Shown here: positions 1-8,755 of the stretch, one piece after another | How the letters are laid out: every line of letters starts with the position of its first letter | Position numbering within the stretch: position 1 is the stretch's first letter | From: Ruegeria_C sp041537905 | Lineage (GTDB): Bacteria; Pseudomonadota; Alphaproteobacteria; Rhodobacterales; Rhodobacteraceae | Reading direction: 5' to 3' | DNA length: 64,000 nt | NCBI RefSeq assembly: GCF_041537905.1 | Contig: NZ_JBGRUO010000001.1 | Coordinates: forward strand, 124,001-188,000 | The notes under the pieces: model-generated | The model's database searches: none | What the model saw: the letters and a program-made list of their open reading frames with translations, nothing else | What the model was told of the DNA's origin: nothing | Made by a program: the position numbers and the translations under genes

Positions 1-1848
1 ATGCCAATGCAGATCGACCCAGCGCTCGGGCTGATCCTCGAACTCGCTGAGGCGCTCGCAATCGATGGCATGCACGACCACGCCCTTGCCGCGATAGGTG
101 ATGCCAAGGATACGTTCGCCCGGCAGTGGTTGGCAGCACGTGGCGCGTTCAAAGCTCTGCCCCGGTTCCACACCGATCACTGCGCGCCGGGGCGAGATTG
201 CGTCGCCCTCATCGGGGGCCAGATCGGGATAGACCGATTGCACCAGCTCATGCCCGGTCAACTCCGCACTGCCTAGACGCGCCAACAGCTCGCCACGGTC
301 CTTTAGGCGCAGATGCCGGGCCGCAGTGTCCAGAACCTTGTCGGTCACCTTGCGGCCCACATGTTCAAAAGCCGAGCGCGCCAGTTCGTGGCCCAGTTTG
401 ATGAACCGCTCGCGGTCCACCTCGCGCAACGCGCGGCGGATCGCCGTACGGGCCTTGCCGGTTACCGCGATCTCAAGCCAGCTGACCTGCGGTGTCTGGC
501 CTTCGGCGGTGATGATATCCACCGATTGCCCGTTCTTGAGCCGCGTCCAGAGCGGCACGCGGATGCCGTCTACCTTAGCCCCCACACAGGCATGGCCGAT
601 GCGCGTGTGGATCGCATAGGCGAAATCAATTGGCGTCGCCCCGCGTGGCAGTTTCACCACATCGCCCTTGGGCGTGAAGCAGAAGACCTGGTCGGAATAC
701 ATCTCAAGCTTGACCGCTTCGAGGAAATCCTCGTGATCCTCTTCGCTGTCGAACTGTTCGGTCAGGTTGGCGATCCACTTGGCCGGGTCGACCGCAAAGG
801 GGTTTTCCGAGCGCACACCGTCGCGGTACGACCAGTGTGCCGCCACGCCGGTTTCGGCCACATCATGCATCTGACGGGTGCGGATTTGCACCTCGACCCG
901 TTTGCCGTCGCGGCCTGACACAGTAGTATGAATCGAGCGATAGCCGTTGGATTTCGGCTGGCTGATGTAATCCTTGAACCGCCCCGGTACCGCGCGCCAG
1001 CGCTGATGGATCGCGCCGAGGGTACGATAGCAATCCTCCTCGGACCCGGTGATGATGCGGAAGCCGTAGATATCAGACAGCCGTGAGAAGCCCTGATCCT
1101 TTTCCTGCATCTTGCGCCAGATCGAATAGGGTTTCTTGGCACGGCCGAACACCTCAGCCTCGATCCCGGCCTTTTCCAGTTCATGCCGCATGTCGCCGGT
1201 GATGCGATGGATCACATCGCCGGTTTCGCGTTGCAGCATGATGAAACGGCGGATGATCGACTGGCGGCCCTCGGGGTTGAGCACGCGAAAGGCCAGGTCC
1301 TCCAACTCTTCGCGCATCCATTGCATACCCATGCGGCCCGCAAGAGGCGCAAAGATATCCATCGTCTCGCGCGCCTTGATCACCTGCTTTTCCGGGCGCA
1401 TCGCCTTGATCGTGCGCATGTTGTGCAGCCGGTCGGCCAGCTTGACCAGAATGACACGCAAGTCCTTGGACATCGCCATGAAGAGCTTGCGGAAATTCTC
1501 GGCCTGCTTGGTCTCAAGGCTGGTCAATTGCAGGTTGGTCAGCTTGGTGACGCCATCGACCAGCTTTGCCACCTCATCGCCGAACAGGTCGGCCACCTGG
1601 CCGTAATTGGCCTTGGTGTCCTCGATCGTGTCATGCAACAGGGCAGTGATGATGGTGGCGTCATCCAGCCGCTGTTCGGTCAGGATCGCGGCAACGGCAA
1701 CAGGGTGCGAGAAATAGGGCTCGCCCGAGTGACGCAGCTGCCCCTCATGCATTTCACCGCCGAATTCATAGGCGGTGGCAATCCGGTCTGCATTGGTTTT
1801 GGGATTGTAGTTGCGGACCAGCGCGATCAGGTCGTCAGATGAAATCAT
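1..1848 (-). CDS. relA/spoT: Bifunctional (p)ppGpp synthetase/hydrolase RSH (3' end cut by window)
   Basis: Synthesises and hydrolyses the stringent-response alarmone (p)ppGpp in the cytoplasm. I translated it from the ATG at 1848; 616 residues lie in the window. The N-terminal HD hydrolase domain has LLHDTIEDT (His72, Asp73), so the hydrolase looks active. The synthetase domain follows (around residues 240-370, with FRIITGSEEDCYRTLG and SNGYRSIHT), then a TGS domain (VFCFTPKGDVVKLPRG, about 405-465). The C-terminal ACT region lies outside the window. An HD domain with an intact synthetase domain fits the single bifunctional Rel enzyme usual in alphaproteobacteria. It sits downstream of rpoZ on the same strand, a common pairing. 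Confidence 0.95.
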   Translation of the reverse strand, partial: MISSDDLIALVRNYNPKTNADRIATAYEFGGEMHEGQLRHSGEPYFSHPVAVAAILTEQRLDDATIITALLHDTIEDTKANYGQVADLFGDEVAKLVDGVTKLTNLQLTSLETKQAENFRKLFMAMSKDLRVILVKLADRLHNMRTIKAMRPEKQVIKARETMDIFAPLAGRMGMQWMREELEDLAFRVLNPEGRQSIIRRFIMLQRETGDVIHRITGDMRHELEKAGIEAEVFGRAKKPYSIWRKMQEKDQGFSRLSDIYGFRIITGSEEDCYRTLGAIHQRWRAVPGRFKDYISQPKSNGYRSIHTTVSGRDGKRVEVQIRTRQMHDVAETGVAAHWSYRDGVRSENPFAVDPAKWIANLTEQFDSEEDHEDFLEAVKLEMYSDQVFCFTPKGDVVKLPRGATPIDFAYAIHTRIGHACVGAKVDGIRVPLWTRLKNGQSVDIITAEGQTPQVSWLEIAVTGKARTAIRRALREVDRERFIKLGHELARSAFEHVGRKVTDKVLDTAARHLRLKDRGELLARLGSAELTGHELVQSVYPDLAPDEGDAISPRRAVIGVEPGQSFERATCCQPLPGERILGITYRGKGVVVHAIDCERLSEFEDQPERWVDLHWH

Positions 1849-1876
1849 CCGGTCCGCATCCTTCCAGGCGGCAGGC

Positions 1877-2230
1877 TTAGCCCTGGCCCTGGGCCTCCAT
1901 CAGCGCGCGCAGCAGCTTTTCCTCGGACATGTCGTCTTCGGCGGGCTTGTCGGATTCGGCGCCCATCAGCAGCGCCATCTGATCGTCTTCCGGCTCATCC
2001 ACTTCGATCTGGGTCTGGTTGCTTTCGATCAGGCGCTCGCGCAGCTCATCGGCGCTTTGCGTCTCATCCGCGATCTCGCGCAGCGACACGACGGGGTTCT
2101 TGTCGTTGTCGCGGTCCACGGTGATCCCTGCTCCGGCCGAGATTTCGCGAGCACGGTGTGCCGCCAGCATAACCAGCTCGAACCGGTTCGGTACTTTGTC
2201 TACGCAATCTTCAACCGTTACGCGCGCCAT
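1877..2230 (-). CDS. rpoZ: DNA-directed RNA polymerase omega subunit
   Basis: Small subunit that helps assemble RNA polymerase by chaperoning beta'. The 117-residue protein from the ATG at 2230 starts MARVTVEDCVDKVPNRFEL and has the family core RFELVMLAAHRAREI, followed by an acidic tail rich in Asp and Glu. The reading frame stays open further upstream to 2443, but that part does not resemble the family. The stop lies 28 bases before the RSH start, so the two are probably cotranscribed. This would place omega, which contributes to a ppGpp site on polymerase in proteobacteria, in one unit with the ppGpp enzyme. Confidence 0.96.
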   Translation of the reverse strand: MARVTVEDCVDKVPNRFELVMLAAHRAREISAGAGITVDRDNDKNPVVSLREIADETQSADELRERLIESNQTQIEVDEPEDDQMALLMGAESDKPAEDDMSEEKLLRALMEAQGQG

Positions 2231-2321
2231 CAGTGGCCTCCACAGTGCAACCCAGGTCAGAAGCGCTGTATCTAAGCCCAAAATGACCTGTTGACAAGCG
2301 GGAAATGGGGCCAGCCGATGC

Positions 2322-2921
2322 TCAGATCGGCACGACCTCGGCGCGGTCTTCCTCGGGCAGCGCCGCCAGCATCTCACGCACCGTTTTCCCCAGCACCGGA
2401 TGGCGCCATTCCGGCGCAATATCGGCCAGGGGCACCAGCGCAAAGGCCCGGTCCTGCAAGCGCGGATGGGGCAGGATCAGCCGGTCAGGTGCGCTGCGCG
2501 CCTGTGTTTGCGGGTCAAGCGCGTGCCAGGCCCGAAACATATCGAGATCAGGCGCCACCCGGTCCCCGGCAAAGACCAGATCCATATCCAGCGTCCGCAT
2601 ACCCCAGCGCTGCACCCGCTCGCGCCCGAAACGGGCCTCTACCGCATGCAACTCGCTCAGGATTTCCTGCGGCGCGGCATCCGTTTCAATCAGGATCGCG
2701 GCGTTCACGTAATCTGGTCCCGCGCCTGCGGGAAAACATGGGGTTGAGTAAAAGCGGCTCACCGCGCGAATCACCACGCCCCCGGCGGCAAGCGCCTGGA
2801 TTGCGTGACCCAAGGTCAACTCTGGCGGGTGATCTTCGAATTTCAGGTTGGCGCCCAGCGCGACACATGAAATTGACCGGATTTCGGTCACTTTTGGCCT
2901 CGGAATTAATGTTTGCTCCAC
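2322..2921 (-). CDS. folK: 2-amino-4-hydroxy-6-hydroxymethyldihydropteridine pyrophosphokinase
   Basis: Transfers pyrophosphate from ATP to 6-hydroxymethyl-7,8-dihydropterin in folate synthesis. The protein is 199 residues. It shows the early VALGANL segment, the central ERVQRWGMRTLDMDLVFAG block matching the HPPK signature (Arg plus the DxD-type metal ligands), and the LPHPRLQDRAFAL substrate-site segment. The N-terminus has about 18 residues before the usual VALGANL start, so a shorter start is possible. It lies 91 bases upstream of rpoZ on the same strand and is divergent from the NYN-domain gene at 3025. Confidence 0.94.
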   Translation of the reverse strand: MEQTLIPRPKVTEIRSISCVALGANLKFEDHPPELTLGHAIQALAAGGVVIRAVSRFYSTPCFPAGAGPDYVNAAILIETDAAPQEILSELHAVEARFGRERVQRWGMRTLDMDLVFAGDRVAPDLDMFRAWHALDPQTQARSAPDRLILPHPRLQDRAFALVPLADIAPEWRHPVLGKTVREMLAALPEEDRAEVVPI

Positions 2922-3024
2922 TTGCTATATATGACAGTTGTCTTACATTTAAGACCATCATTCCGCCGCATTTGATCACTCACGGGAATATTTGGCGCGA
3001 TGATACACACCGGAAGGAACAATT

Positions 3025-3597
3025 ATGTTTTATAAGGACGAACGGCTGGCGCTGTTCATCGACGGCTCCAATTTGTATGCCGCAGCCAAAGCATTGGGCT
3101 TTGACATCGACTACAAGCTGCTGCGTCAGGAATTCATGCGCCGAGGAAAGCTGTTGCGCGCGTTTTATTACACCGCGCTGCTTGAGAATGACGAATACTC
3201 GCCCATACGGCCACTGGTCGATTGGCTGCACTACAATGGATTCACCATGGTGACCAAGCCAGCCAAGGAATACACCGACAGCATGGGGCGTCGGAAGGTC
3301 AAGGGCAACATGGATATCGAACTGACCGTCGATGCCATGGAACTGGCACCGCGTGTCGATCATATCGTGCTGTTTTCGGGCGATGGCGATTTTCGCCCGC
3401 TGGTGGCCAGCCTGCAACGTCAGGGCGTGCGCGTCTCGGTTGTGTCGACCATTCGCAGCCAGCCGCCGATGATCTCGGACGAGTTGCGCCGCCAGGCCGA
3501 CAATTTCATCGAGCTTGAAGAGCTGAAGGATGTAATCGGTCGCCCTCCGCGCGAGATGCCCGCCGAAAGCCGGAGCGTGGTCGCGGCCACAAGCTGA
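3025..3597 (+). CDS. NYN domain (LabA/DUF88-type) putative ribonuclease
   Basis: A 190-residue single-domain protein of the NYN/PIN-like nuclease fold. Candidate metal-binding acidic residues are Asp13 in LFIDGSN, Asp97 and Asp103 in the KGNMDIELTVDAM segment, and Asp120/Asp122 in FSGDGDF, the pattern expected for the LabA/DUF88 family. Family members are thought to act on RNA, but no substrate can be read from this sequence. It is monocistronic, divergent from folK, and is followed by a GC-rich hairpin. A short run, GGAAGGAACAATT, before the ATG serves as ribosome binding site. Confidence 0.85.
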   Translation: MFYKDERLALFIDGSNLYAAAKALGFDIDYKLLRQEFMRRGKLLRAFYYTALLENDEYSPIRPLVDWLHYNGFTMVTKPAKEYTDSMGRRKVKGNMDIELTVDAMELAPRVDHIVLFSGDGDFRPLVASLQRQGVRVSVVSTIRSQPPMISDELRRQADNFIELEELKDVIGRPPREMPAESRSVVAATS

Positions 3598-3623
3598 CCT
3601 GACGGGCAAACGGACAACATAGT

Positions 3624-3657
3624 AAAGGCGCGGCCGGGCCACCCCGGACCGCGCTTT
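3624..3657 (+). terminator. GC-rich hairpin after NYN gene
   Basis: Imperfect inverted repeat beginning AAAGGCGCGG and ending CCGCGCTTT, with one unpaired base on each arm and a very short loop. It lies 27 bases after the NYN stop and before ispH. There is no long T run after it, so intrinsic termination is probable rather than certain. Confidence 0.55.
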
Positions 3658-3796
3658 CACTATTGTTAGGTGCTGAAAATACCGCCCTGATACCCGCAGG
3701 CCATGTCAGATTCGTGACAAACCCGCCGCAAGGCGTGCGAAGCGCTGGACCAACCCCACCGAAAGCCTTACCTGTCCCCGGCAAGGAGATGCCGCG

Positions 3797-4747
3797 ATGA
3801 CACACCCACCTCTGACTCTCTATCTGGCCGCGCCGCGCGGGTTTTGCGCCGGTGTCGACCGGGCCATCAAGATCGTCGAAATGGCGATCGAGAAATGGGG
3901 CGCACCAGTCTATGTGCGCCATGAAATCGTGCATAATAAATTTGTGGTGGACGGCCTGCGCGCCAAAGGGGCCGTGTTCGTAGAAGAGCTGGAAGACTGC
4001 CCCAATGACCGCCCGGTGATTTTCTCGGCCCATGGGGTGCCCAAGGCGGTGCCCGCTGAGGCGGAAAAGCGCCAGATGATCTATGTGGACGCCACCTGCC
4101 CGCTGGTCTCGAAAGTGCATATCGAGGCGCAGCGGCACGCCGATAGCGGCTTGCAGATGATCATGATCGGCCACAAGGGCCACCCCGAGACCATCGGCAC
4201 GATGGGGCAATTGCCCGAAGGCGAGGTGCTGCTGGTCGAAACGGTGGAAGATGTGGCGCAGATTGCCGTGCGCGACCCCGATAAGCTGGCCTATGTCACC
4301 CAGACCACGCTGTCTGTGGATGATACCCGCGATATCGTGGCCGCCCTGCAGGCCCGGTTCCCGCTGATCGTGGGACCACATAAAGAAGATATCTGCTACG
4401 CCACCACCAACCGTCAGGAGGCGGTGAAAGAGGTGGCGCCGAAGGTGGACGCTCTGCTGGTGGTGGGCGCGCCGAACTCGTCCAATTCGCGGCGTCTGGT
4501 CGAGGTCGGTGCCAAGGCGGGCTGCGCCTATGCTCAACTGGTGCAACGCGCCGATCAGATCGACTGGCGCGCGCTGAAGGGCATCCGTTCCGTCGGGATC
4601 ACCGCAGGGGCCTCGGCCCCCGAACTCTTGGTCAACGAGGTCATCGACGCCTTCCGCGCCCGCTATGACGTGACGGTCGAAATGGTCGAAACCGCTGTCG
4701 AGAACGTGGAATTCAAAGTGCCCCGCGTGCTGCGCGTCCCGGCATGA
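3797..4747 (+). CDS. ispH: 4-hydroxy-3-methylbut-2-enyl diphosphate reductase (LytB)
   Basis: Last enzyme of the MEP isoprenoid pathway, an iron-sulfur enzyme that reduces HMBPP to IPP and DMAPP. The 316-residue protein keeps the three cluster-binding cysteines: Cys17 in GFCAGVDRA, Cys101 in DATCPLVSKVH and Cys200 in DICYATTNRQ. The acid/base residues lie in VRHEIVHN and FSAHG segments typical of the family. AAGGAG sits before the ATG. Its stop overlaps the start of the DUF3429 gene (ATGA), so it leads a short cotranscribed run up to 6857. Confidence 0.97.
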   Translation: MTHPPLTLYLAAPRGFCAGVDRAIKIVEMAIEKWGAPVYVRHEIVHNKFVVDGLRAKGAVFVEELEDCPNDRPVIFSAHGVPKAVPAEAEKRQMIYVDATCPLVSKVHIEAQRHADSGLQMIMIGHKGHPETIGTMGQLPEGEVLLVETVEDVAQIAVRDPDKLAYVTQTTLSVDDTRDIVAALQARFPLIVGPHKEDICYATTNRQEAVKEVAPKVDALLVVGAPNSSNSRRLVEVGAKAGCAYAQLVQRADQIDWRALKGIRSVGITAGASAPELLVNEVIDAFRARYDVTVEMVETAVENVEFKVPRVLRVPA

Positions 4748-5196
4748 GCCGCATTCCCACCGCACCTCTGCTGTTGGCCCTTGCCGGTCTGATCCCTTTT
4801 GTCTGGGGCGCTGCCACCTACCTGAATGGTGGGTTGCAGACCTGGGGCGCAGCGCATCTGGGGCCGCGTTTCGTGGGCCCCTACGTGCAACTGTTCTATG
4901 GCTCTGTGATCCTCAGCTTCATGTCCGGCGTGCTCTGGGGCTTTGCCACCAAGACATCCGGTAGCCGCGCCGCAACCGGCTATGCGCTCTCGGTCCTGCC
5001 CGCGCTCTGGGCGTTTTTCATGACCGGCGGCGGGCCGGTCAGCGCAGGCATGAATCTGATCTTCGGCTTTGCCGGGCTGCTGATCCTCGATGCCGCCTTT
5101 TCGGCTTGGGGTCTGACACCGCAATGGTGGATGCGGTTGCGCATTCTGTTGACGGTGATCGTGATCGCCTGCCTGTCAGTAGGAGTGTTCCTGTGA
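4744..5196 (+). CDS. DUF3429 family integral membrane protein
   Basis: A 150-residue protein with about five hydrophobic spans (roughly residues 7-25, 47-66, 78-96, 100-118, 130-150). The GSVILSFMSGVLWGFA and NLIFGFAGLLILDAAF segments fit the DUF3429 family, whose function is unknown. Its ATG overlaps the ispH stop and its TGA overlaps the GTG of the next gene, so translation is likely coupled. Confidence 0.8.
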   Translation: MSRIPTAPLLLALAGLIPFVWGAATYLNGGLQTWGAAHLGPRFVGPYVQLFYGSVILSFMSGVLWGFATKTSGSRAATGYALSVLPALWAFFMTGGGPVSAGMNLIFGFAGLLILDAAFSAWGLTPQWWMRLRILLTVIVIACLSVGVFL

Positions 5197-5777
5197 GTGA
5201 CGACACGCTGCGAATCTATAATGAAAAAGCCGGTGAATACGCTGATCTGACCAGCGATTACAGCGACCCGTTGCTGGACGATTTCATCGCGCGCCTGCCG
5301 CAAGGGTCAACCGTCCTCGATCTGGGCTGCGGCCCCGGTGATGCAGCAGCGGCCATGGCCAGAGCGGGCCACAAGGTCGATGCGCTGGATGGCTCCGCCG
5401 AGATGGTGGCGCTGGCCGACACCCATCCCGGCGTCACCGCAAAACTTGCCACCTTCGAGCAATTGCAGGGCAGTGACCTTTATGACGGGGTCTGGGCCAA
5501 TTTCAGCCTGCTGCATGCGACCCGAGATGCGTTTCCCGCCCATATGGCCGCGATCAAAGACGCACTGAAGCCCGACGGGCTGTTCCATATCGGGATGAAG
5601 CTGGGCACCGGCGCCGGTCCCGACCGGTTGGGTCGCTACTATACCTACTACACGCAGGAAGAGCTTGAGGATCGGATGATGGAGGCCGGTTTCACCCTGA
5701 TTGACCAGCATTTCGGGGCTTCCGAAGGGCTGGACGGGCAGATGGCCGACTGGATCGTGGTGCGCGCCCATGGCTGA
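5193..5777 (+). CDS. Class I SAM-dependent methyltransferase
   Basis: A 194-residue Rossmann-fold methyltransferase of unknown substrate. Motif I is VLDLGCGPGDAAAAMA (about residues 42-57), followed by the acidic strand-2 end (VDALDGS) and the WANFSLLH strand-4 region. I chose the GTG at 5193, which overlaps the previous stop and has AGGAG eight bases upstream. The frame remains open further upstream, but that part overlaps the DUF3429 gene. The end overlaps rnhA by 8 bases. Confidence 0.88.
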   Translation: MSDDTLRIYNEKAGEYADLTSDYSDPLLDDFIARLPQGSTVLDLGCGPGDAAAAMARAGHKVDALDGSAEMVALADTHPGVTAKLATFEQLQGSDLYDGVWANFSLLHATRDAFPAHMAAIKDALKPDGLFHIGMKLGTGAGPDRLGRYYTYYTQEELEDRMMEAGFTLIDQHFGASEGLDGQMADWIVVRAHG

Positions 5778-6237
5778 GCTGTTTGCCTATACCGATGGCG
5801 CCTGCTCCGGCAATCCCGGCCCCGGTGGCTGGGGCGTGCTGATGCAGGCGATGCGGGGCGACACGGTGATCAAGGAGCGCGAGCTAAAGGGCGGCGAGGC
5901 CCTGACCACCAACAACCGGATGGAATTGCTGGCCGCGATCGCGGCGCTTGAGACGTTGGAGAGGGCCTCGAAGATCACCATCGTGACCGACAGCGCCTAT
6001 GTGAAGAACGGCGTCACCGGCTGGATTCACGGCTGGAAACGCAATGGCTGGAAAACCGCCAGCAAGAAGCCGGTCAAGAATGTCGAACTCTGGCAGCGGC
6101 TGGACGAAGCGCAGCGCCACCATGACGTGACCTGGGAATGGGTCAAGGGCCATGCCGGACACCCCGAGAACGAACGGGCGGACGAATTGGCACGCGCCGG
6201 TATGAAGCCCTTCAAGCCCGGAAAAGCCAGCGCATGA
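5770..6237 (+). CDS. rnhA: Ribonuclease HI
   Basis: Cleaves the RNA strand of RNA-DNA hybrids, removing R-loops and primers. The 155-residue protein from the ATG at 5770 has the complete DEDD active site: Asp in FAYTDGACSGNPGPGGW, Glu in NNRMELLAAI, Asp in IVTDSAYV and the final Asp in NERADELAR. WVKGHAGHPENERAD matches the His-loop region. It overlaps the methyltransferase end by 8 bases and its stop overlaps the next start. Confidence 0.97.
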   Translation: MAELFAYTDGACSGNPGPGGWGVLMQAMRGDTVIKERELKGGEALTTNNRMELLAAIAALETLERASKITIVTDSAYVKNGVTGWIHGWKRNGWKTASKKPVKNVELWQRLDEAQRHHDVTWEWVKGHAGHPENERADELARAGMKPFKPGKASA

Positions 6238-6857
6238 CGCTGCTGTCGCTACTGGATTACGGCTCGGTGCTGATCTTTGCGCTGACGGGCGCGCTGGTGG
6301 CGAGCCGGGCGCAGCTTGATCTGGTGGGCTTTGCCTTCATGGCCAGCCTGACGGCAGTGGGCGGCGGCACGGTGCGCGACGTACTGCTGGACCGCCACCC
6401 GGTCTTCTGGGTCGCAAACCCCACCTATATCCTGATTGCCACGGGCGCAGCGGTGCTGGTGTTCTTCACCGCGCATCTGGTCGAGAGCCGCTATAACTGG
6501 CTGGTCTGGCTGGACAGCTTCGCGCTGTCCATCGCCGTGGCCGCAGGGTCCGGCGTGGCCCTGGAACTGGGTCAGCCGCCGATGATTGTCGTGCTGATGG
6601 GCATGATCACCGGGTGCCTTGGCGGATTGATGCGGGACGTGGTAAATGATGAGCTGCCGCTGGTGCTGAAACAGGGGCAGCTCTATGTCTCCTGCGCCTT
6701 TGCCGGAGCCTGTGTTGCAGTTCTGGCCAACTGGCAGAGCCTGCCCGAGATCGTAGTCCTGGCCGCCTCTGCCGCCACCTGCTGGGGTCTGCGGGCCGGG
6801 TCGCTGCTGTTTGGGTGGCAATTGCCGGTTTACAAATCGCGCCCGCCGCGCCAGTAG
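6234..6857 (+). CDS. TRIC-type / UPF0126 (YadS/YicG family) membrane protein
   Basis: A 207-residue polytopic membrane protein built of two three-helix repeats, each with a Gly-rich break followed by Arg-Asp: AVGGGTVRDVLL in the first half and GCLGGLMRDVV in the second. This arrangement defines the prokaryotic trimeric intracellular cation channel family; relatives are potassium- or glycine-related channels, and the substrate is not known here. I use the ATG at 6234, which overlaps the rnhA stop. Last gene of the ispH run, ending two bases before a convergent gene. Confidence 0.86.
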   Translation: MTLLSLLDYGSVLIFALTGALVASRAQLDLVGFAFMASLTAVGGGTVRDVLLDRHPVFWVANPTYILIATGAAVLVFFTAHLVESRYNWLVWLDSFALSIAVAAGSGVALELGQPPMIVVLMGMITGCLGGLMRDVVNDELPLVLKQGQLYVSCAFAGACVAVLANWQSLPEIVVLAASAATCWGLRAGSLLFGWQLPVYKSRPPRQ

Positions 6858-6859
6858 CG

Positions 6860-7099
6860 TTAGCGTCGGTTGCGCCAGGCCTGCCAGAGCCAGATCACCA
6901 GCAGCGCGCCCAGAACCGCGCCGACGAACCCGGCCATGGCACCCATCACCGAGGTCAGAAAGCGCAGGACAAACCCGCCGATCAGCGCGCCGACGATGCC
7001 GATGAACATGGTGGTGGGGATATCCGCCTCGATCCGCATCAGGCGTGTGGCCAGAAACCCCGCCGCCGCGCCCACCACGATCAGCATCACCACCGCCAT
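6860..7099 (-). CDS. Small GlsB/YeaQ/YmgE-type membrane protein 1
   Basis: A 79-residue hydrophobic protein with three predicted spans. The glycine-rich segments (GAAAGFLATRLM, MFIGIVGALIGGFVLRFL) fit the transglycosylase-associated/GlsB family of stress-related inner-membrane proteins, whose biochemistry is unclear. It follows a similar small membrane gene by one base and was probably duplicated or cotranscribed with it. Confidence 0.72.
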   Translation of the reverse strand: MAVVMLIVVGAAAGFLATRLMRIEADIPTTMFIGIVGALIGGFVLRFLTSVMGAMAGFVGAVLGALLVIWLWQAWRNRR

Positions 7100-7100
7100 C

Positions 7101-7337
7101 TCATTTCCTCCAATGGGTCGGCACGATGATCAGCGCGCCGACCGAGGACAGGATCGCGTTCATCCCCGGCGAACCGAAGCCGAATCCAAACATGATCCGG
7201 ACGAAATAGAACAGAAACGCCCCGCCCACGCAGATGATGATGGATTGCAGATAGCCGTTATGGGTGAACCCGGTCTTTTCCGCCAGATACCCGACGATCC
7301 CGGCAATCACAACCGTTCCAAACAGAACCAAGAACAT
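7101..7337 (-). CDS. Small membrane protein 2, GlsB/YeaQ-like
   Basis: A 78-residue protein with three hydrophobic stretches (about 1-17, 28-47, 58-74). Size and Gly-rich helices resemble its downstream neighbour, but similarity is weaker and the family call is tentative. The ATG at 7337 is preferred over the in-frame GTG at 7343 because GGAGG lies at correct spacing only for the ATG. It lies between fmt and the GlsB-like gene on the same strand. Confidence 0.65.
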   Translation of the reverse strand: MFLVLFGTVVIAGIVGYLAEKTGFTHNGYLQSIIICVGGAFLFYFVRIMFGFGFGSPGMNAILSSVGALIIVPTHWRK

Positions 7338-7349
7338 GGGCACCCCTCC

Positions 7350-8255
7350 TCAGAGATTAGTTCCTTTGGCAACCGGCCAGCCGCGCAGAAACGTTTCGCT
7401 ATCCTGCGCGCCCTTACCCGCCCGTTGCAAGCGGGTGAGGGCAATCGCCCCGGTGCCGCAGGCCACACGCAGCGCGTCGTCCAGCACCTCGCCCGGCGCG
7501 CCCTGCCCCTCGGCCAGACATGATCCGAGCAGTTTCACACGGTCACCGCCGATCTCGGTCCAGGCACCGGGAAACGGGGCCAGTCCACGGATCTGGCGGT
7601 CAATCTCGGTCGCAGGCCGCGCCCAGTCGACCTTAGCCTCAGCCTTGTCGATCTTGCTGGCATAGGTGACGCCCGCCTCGGGCTGTGGGTCCGGTGTCAG
7701 TTGCTCGAGCCGCTCCAGCGCCTCGACGATCAGCTCTGCCCCCATGCCAGACAGGCGGTCATGCAGCGTGCCGGTGGTTTCTGAGTCGCCAATATCCGTG
7801 GTCTGGCGCAACAGAACCGGGCCGGTATCCAGCCCCGCCTCCATCTGCATGATGCAGACACCGGTCTGAGCATCGCCCGCCATGATGGCGCGGTGAATGG
7901 GCGCCGCGCCGCGCCAGCGCGGCAACAGGCTGGCATGAATGTTGAGGCATCCGCGCGCAGGCGCATCCAGAATGGCTTGCGGCAGGATCAGCCCATAAGC
8001 GACCACCACTGCGACATCCGCGTTCAGCTCCGCAAACTGCGCCTGTTCCTCGGCGGATTTGAGCGAGATCGGATGGCGCACCTCTAGCCCCAGCGCTGCG
8101 GCGCGCGCATGTACCGACGTCGGGCGATCCTTCTTGCCACGCCCGGCGGGTCGGGGTGGCTGGCAATAGACGGCGGCGATCTCGTGCCCTGCGGCAACCA
8201 GCGCGTCGAGCACCGGGACCGAGAAGTCGGGCGTTCCCATGAAGATGATCCGCAT
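7350..8255 (-). CDS. fmt: Methionyl-tRNA formyltransferase
   Basis: Formylates initiator Met-tRNA with 10-formyltetrahydrofolate. The 301-residue protein begins MRIIFMGTPDFSVPVLDAL and has the catalytic block LNIHASLLPRWRGAAPI (Asn105, His107) with Asp143 in EAGLDTGPVL. A C-terminal OB-type tRNA-binding region follows from about residue 205. It lies directly after two peptide-deformylase-type genes, so the enzymes that add and remove the formyl group are in one unit. Confidence 0.97.
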   Translation of the reverse strand: MRIIFMGTPDFSVPVLDALVAAGHEIAAVYCQPPRPAGRGKKDRPTSVHARAAALGLEVRHPISLKSAEEQAQFAELNADVAVVVAYGLILPQAILDAPARGCLNIHASLLPRWRGAAPIHRAIMAGDAQTGVCIMQMEAGLDTGPVLLRQTTDIGDSETTGTLHDRLSGMGAELIVEALERLEQLTPDPQPEAGVTYASKIDKAEAKVDWARPATEIDRQIRGLAPFPGAWTEIGGDRVKLLGSCLAEGQGAPGEVLDDALRVACGTGAIALTRLQRAGKGAQDSETFLRGWPVAKGTNL

Positions 8256-8260
8256 CCGCC

Positions 8261-8755
8261 CTACCCCAGCTTCCGCGCCTTGCGCAGCAGCATGTCACGT
8301 TTGACCTTGCTGAGATTGTCGAAATACATCCGCCCGTTCAGATGATCGATCTGGTGCTGCACCGAGGTCGCCTCGATCCCGACAAAATCGCGCCGGTCGA
8401 TCACGCCCTGCTCGTTCAGGAACCGCACCGTCACCGCGCGCGGGCGTTTGACCTTGGCCGAGACGCCGGGCAGGTTCGGGCTGGCCTCTTCATGTTCGCG
8501 CAGTTCGATCGAGCTGTGCAGAACCTCCGGATTGGCCAGACGCACCACCCGGCCACGCTCGGTTGAACCATCGACTACCGCCAGCCGCAGCATCACCCCG
8601 ATCTGGGGCGCGGCGAGGCCGACGCCGGGCATCGCCTCCATCGTGTCGATCATGTCGTTCCAGATGACGCGGATGTCGTCGGTGATCTCGCTCACCTCAT
8701 CGGCCCGGCTGCGCAAACGCTTGTCGGGCCAGGGCAAACAGGGGCGGACGCTCAT
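8261..8755 (-). CDS. Peptide deformylase-like protein lacking metal Cys and catalytic Glu
   Basis: A 164-residue protein with the deformylase fold: motif 1 is intact (GVGLAAPQIG, residues 44-53). In motif 2, where the family has EGCLS, it reads EEASPNLPG, so the metal-binding Cys is Ser92. In motif 3 the HExxH becomes HQIDH (residues 134-138), replacing the catalytic Glu with Gln135. Both changes should abolish normal deformylase chemistry. The reading frame is intact and overlaps the end of the canonical def by four bases, so it is maintained and probably translated with it. A non-catalytic or changed role is inferred. Confidence 0.85.
   Translation of the reverse strand: MSVRPCLPWPDKRLRSRADEVSEITDDIRVIWNDMIDTMEAMPGVGLAAPQIGVMLRLAVVDGSTERGRVVRLANPEVLHSSIELREHEEASPNLPGVSAKVKRPRAVTVRFLNEQGVIDRRDFVGIEATSVQHQIDHLNGRMYFDNLSKVKRDMLLRKARKLG

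Noticed and set aside
2231..2443. N-terminal extension of the rpoZ frame
   Set aside because: The extension has no omega-like sequence, while the family start MARVTVEDC lies at 2230.
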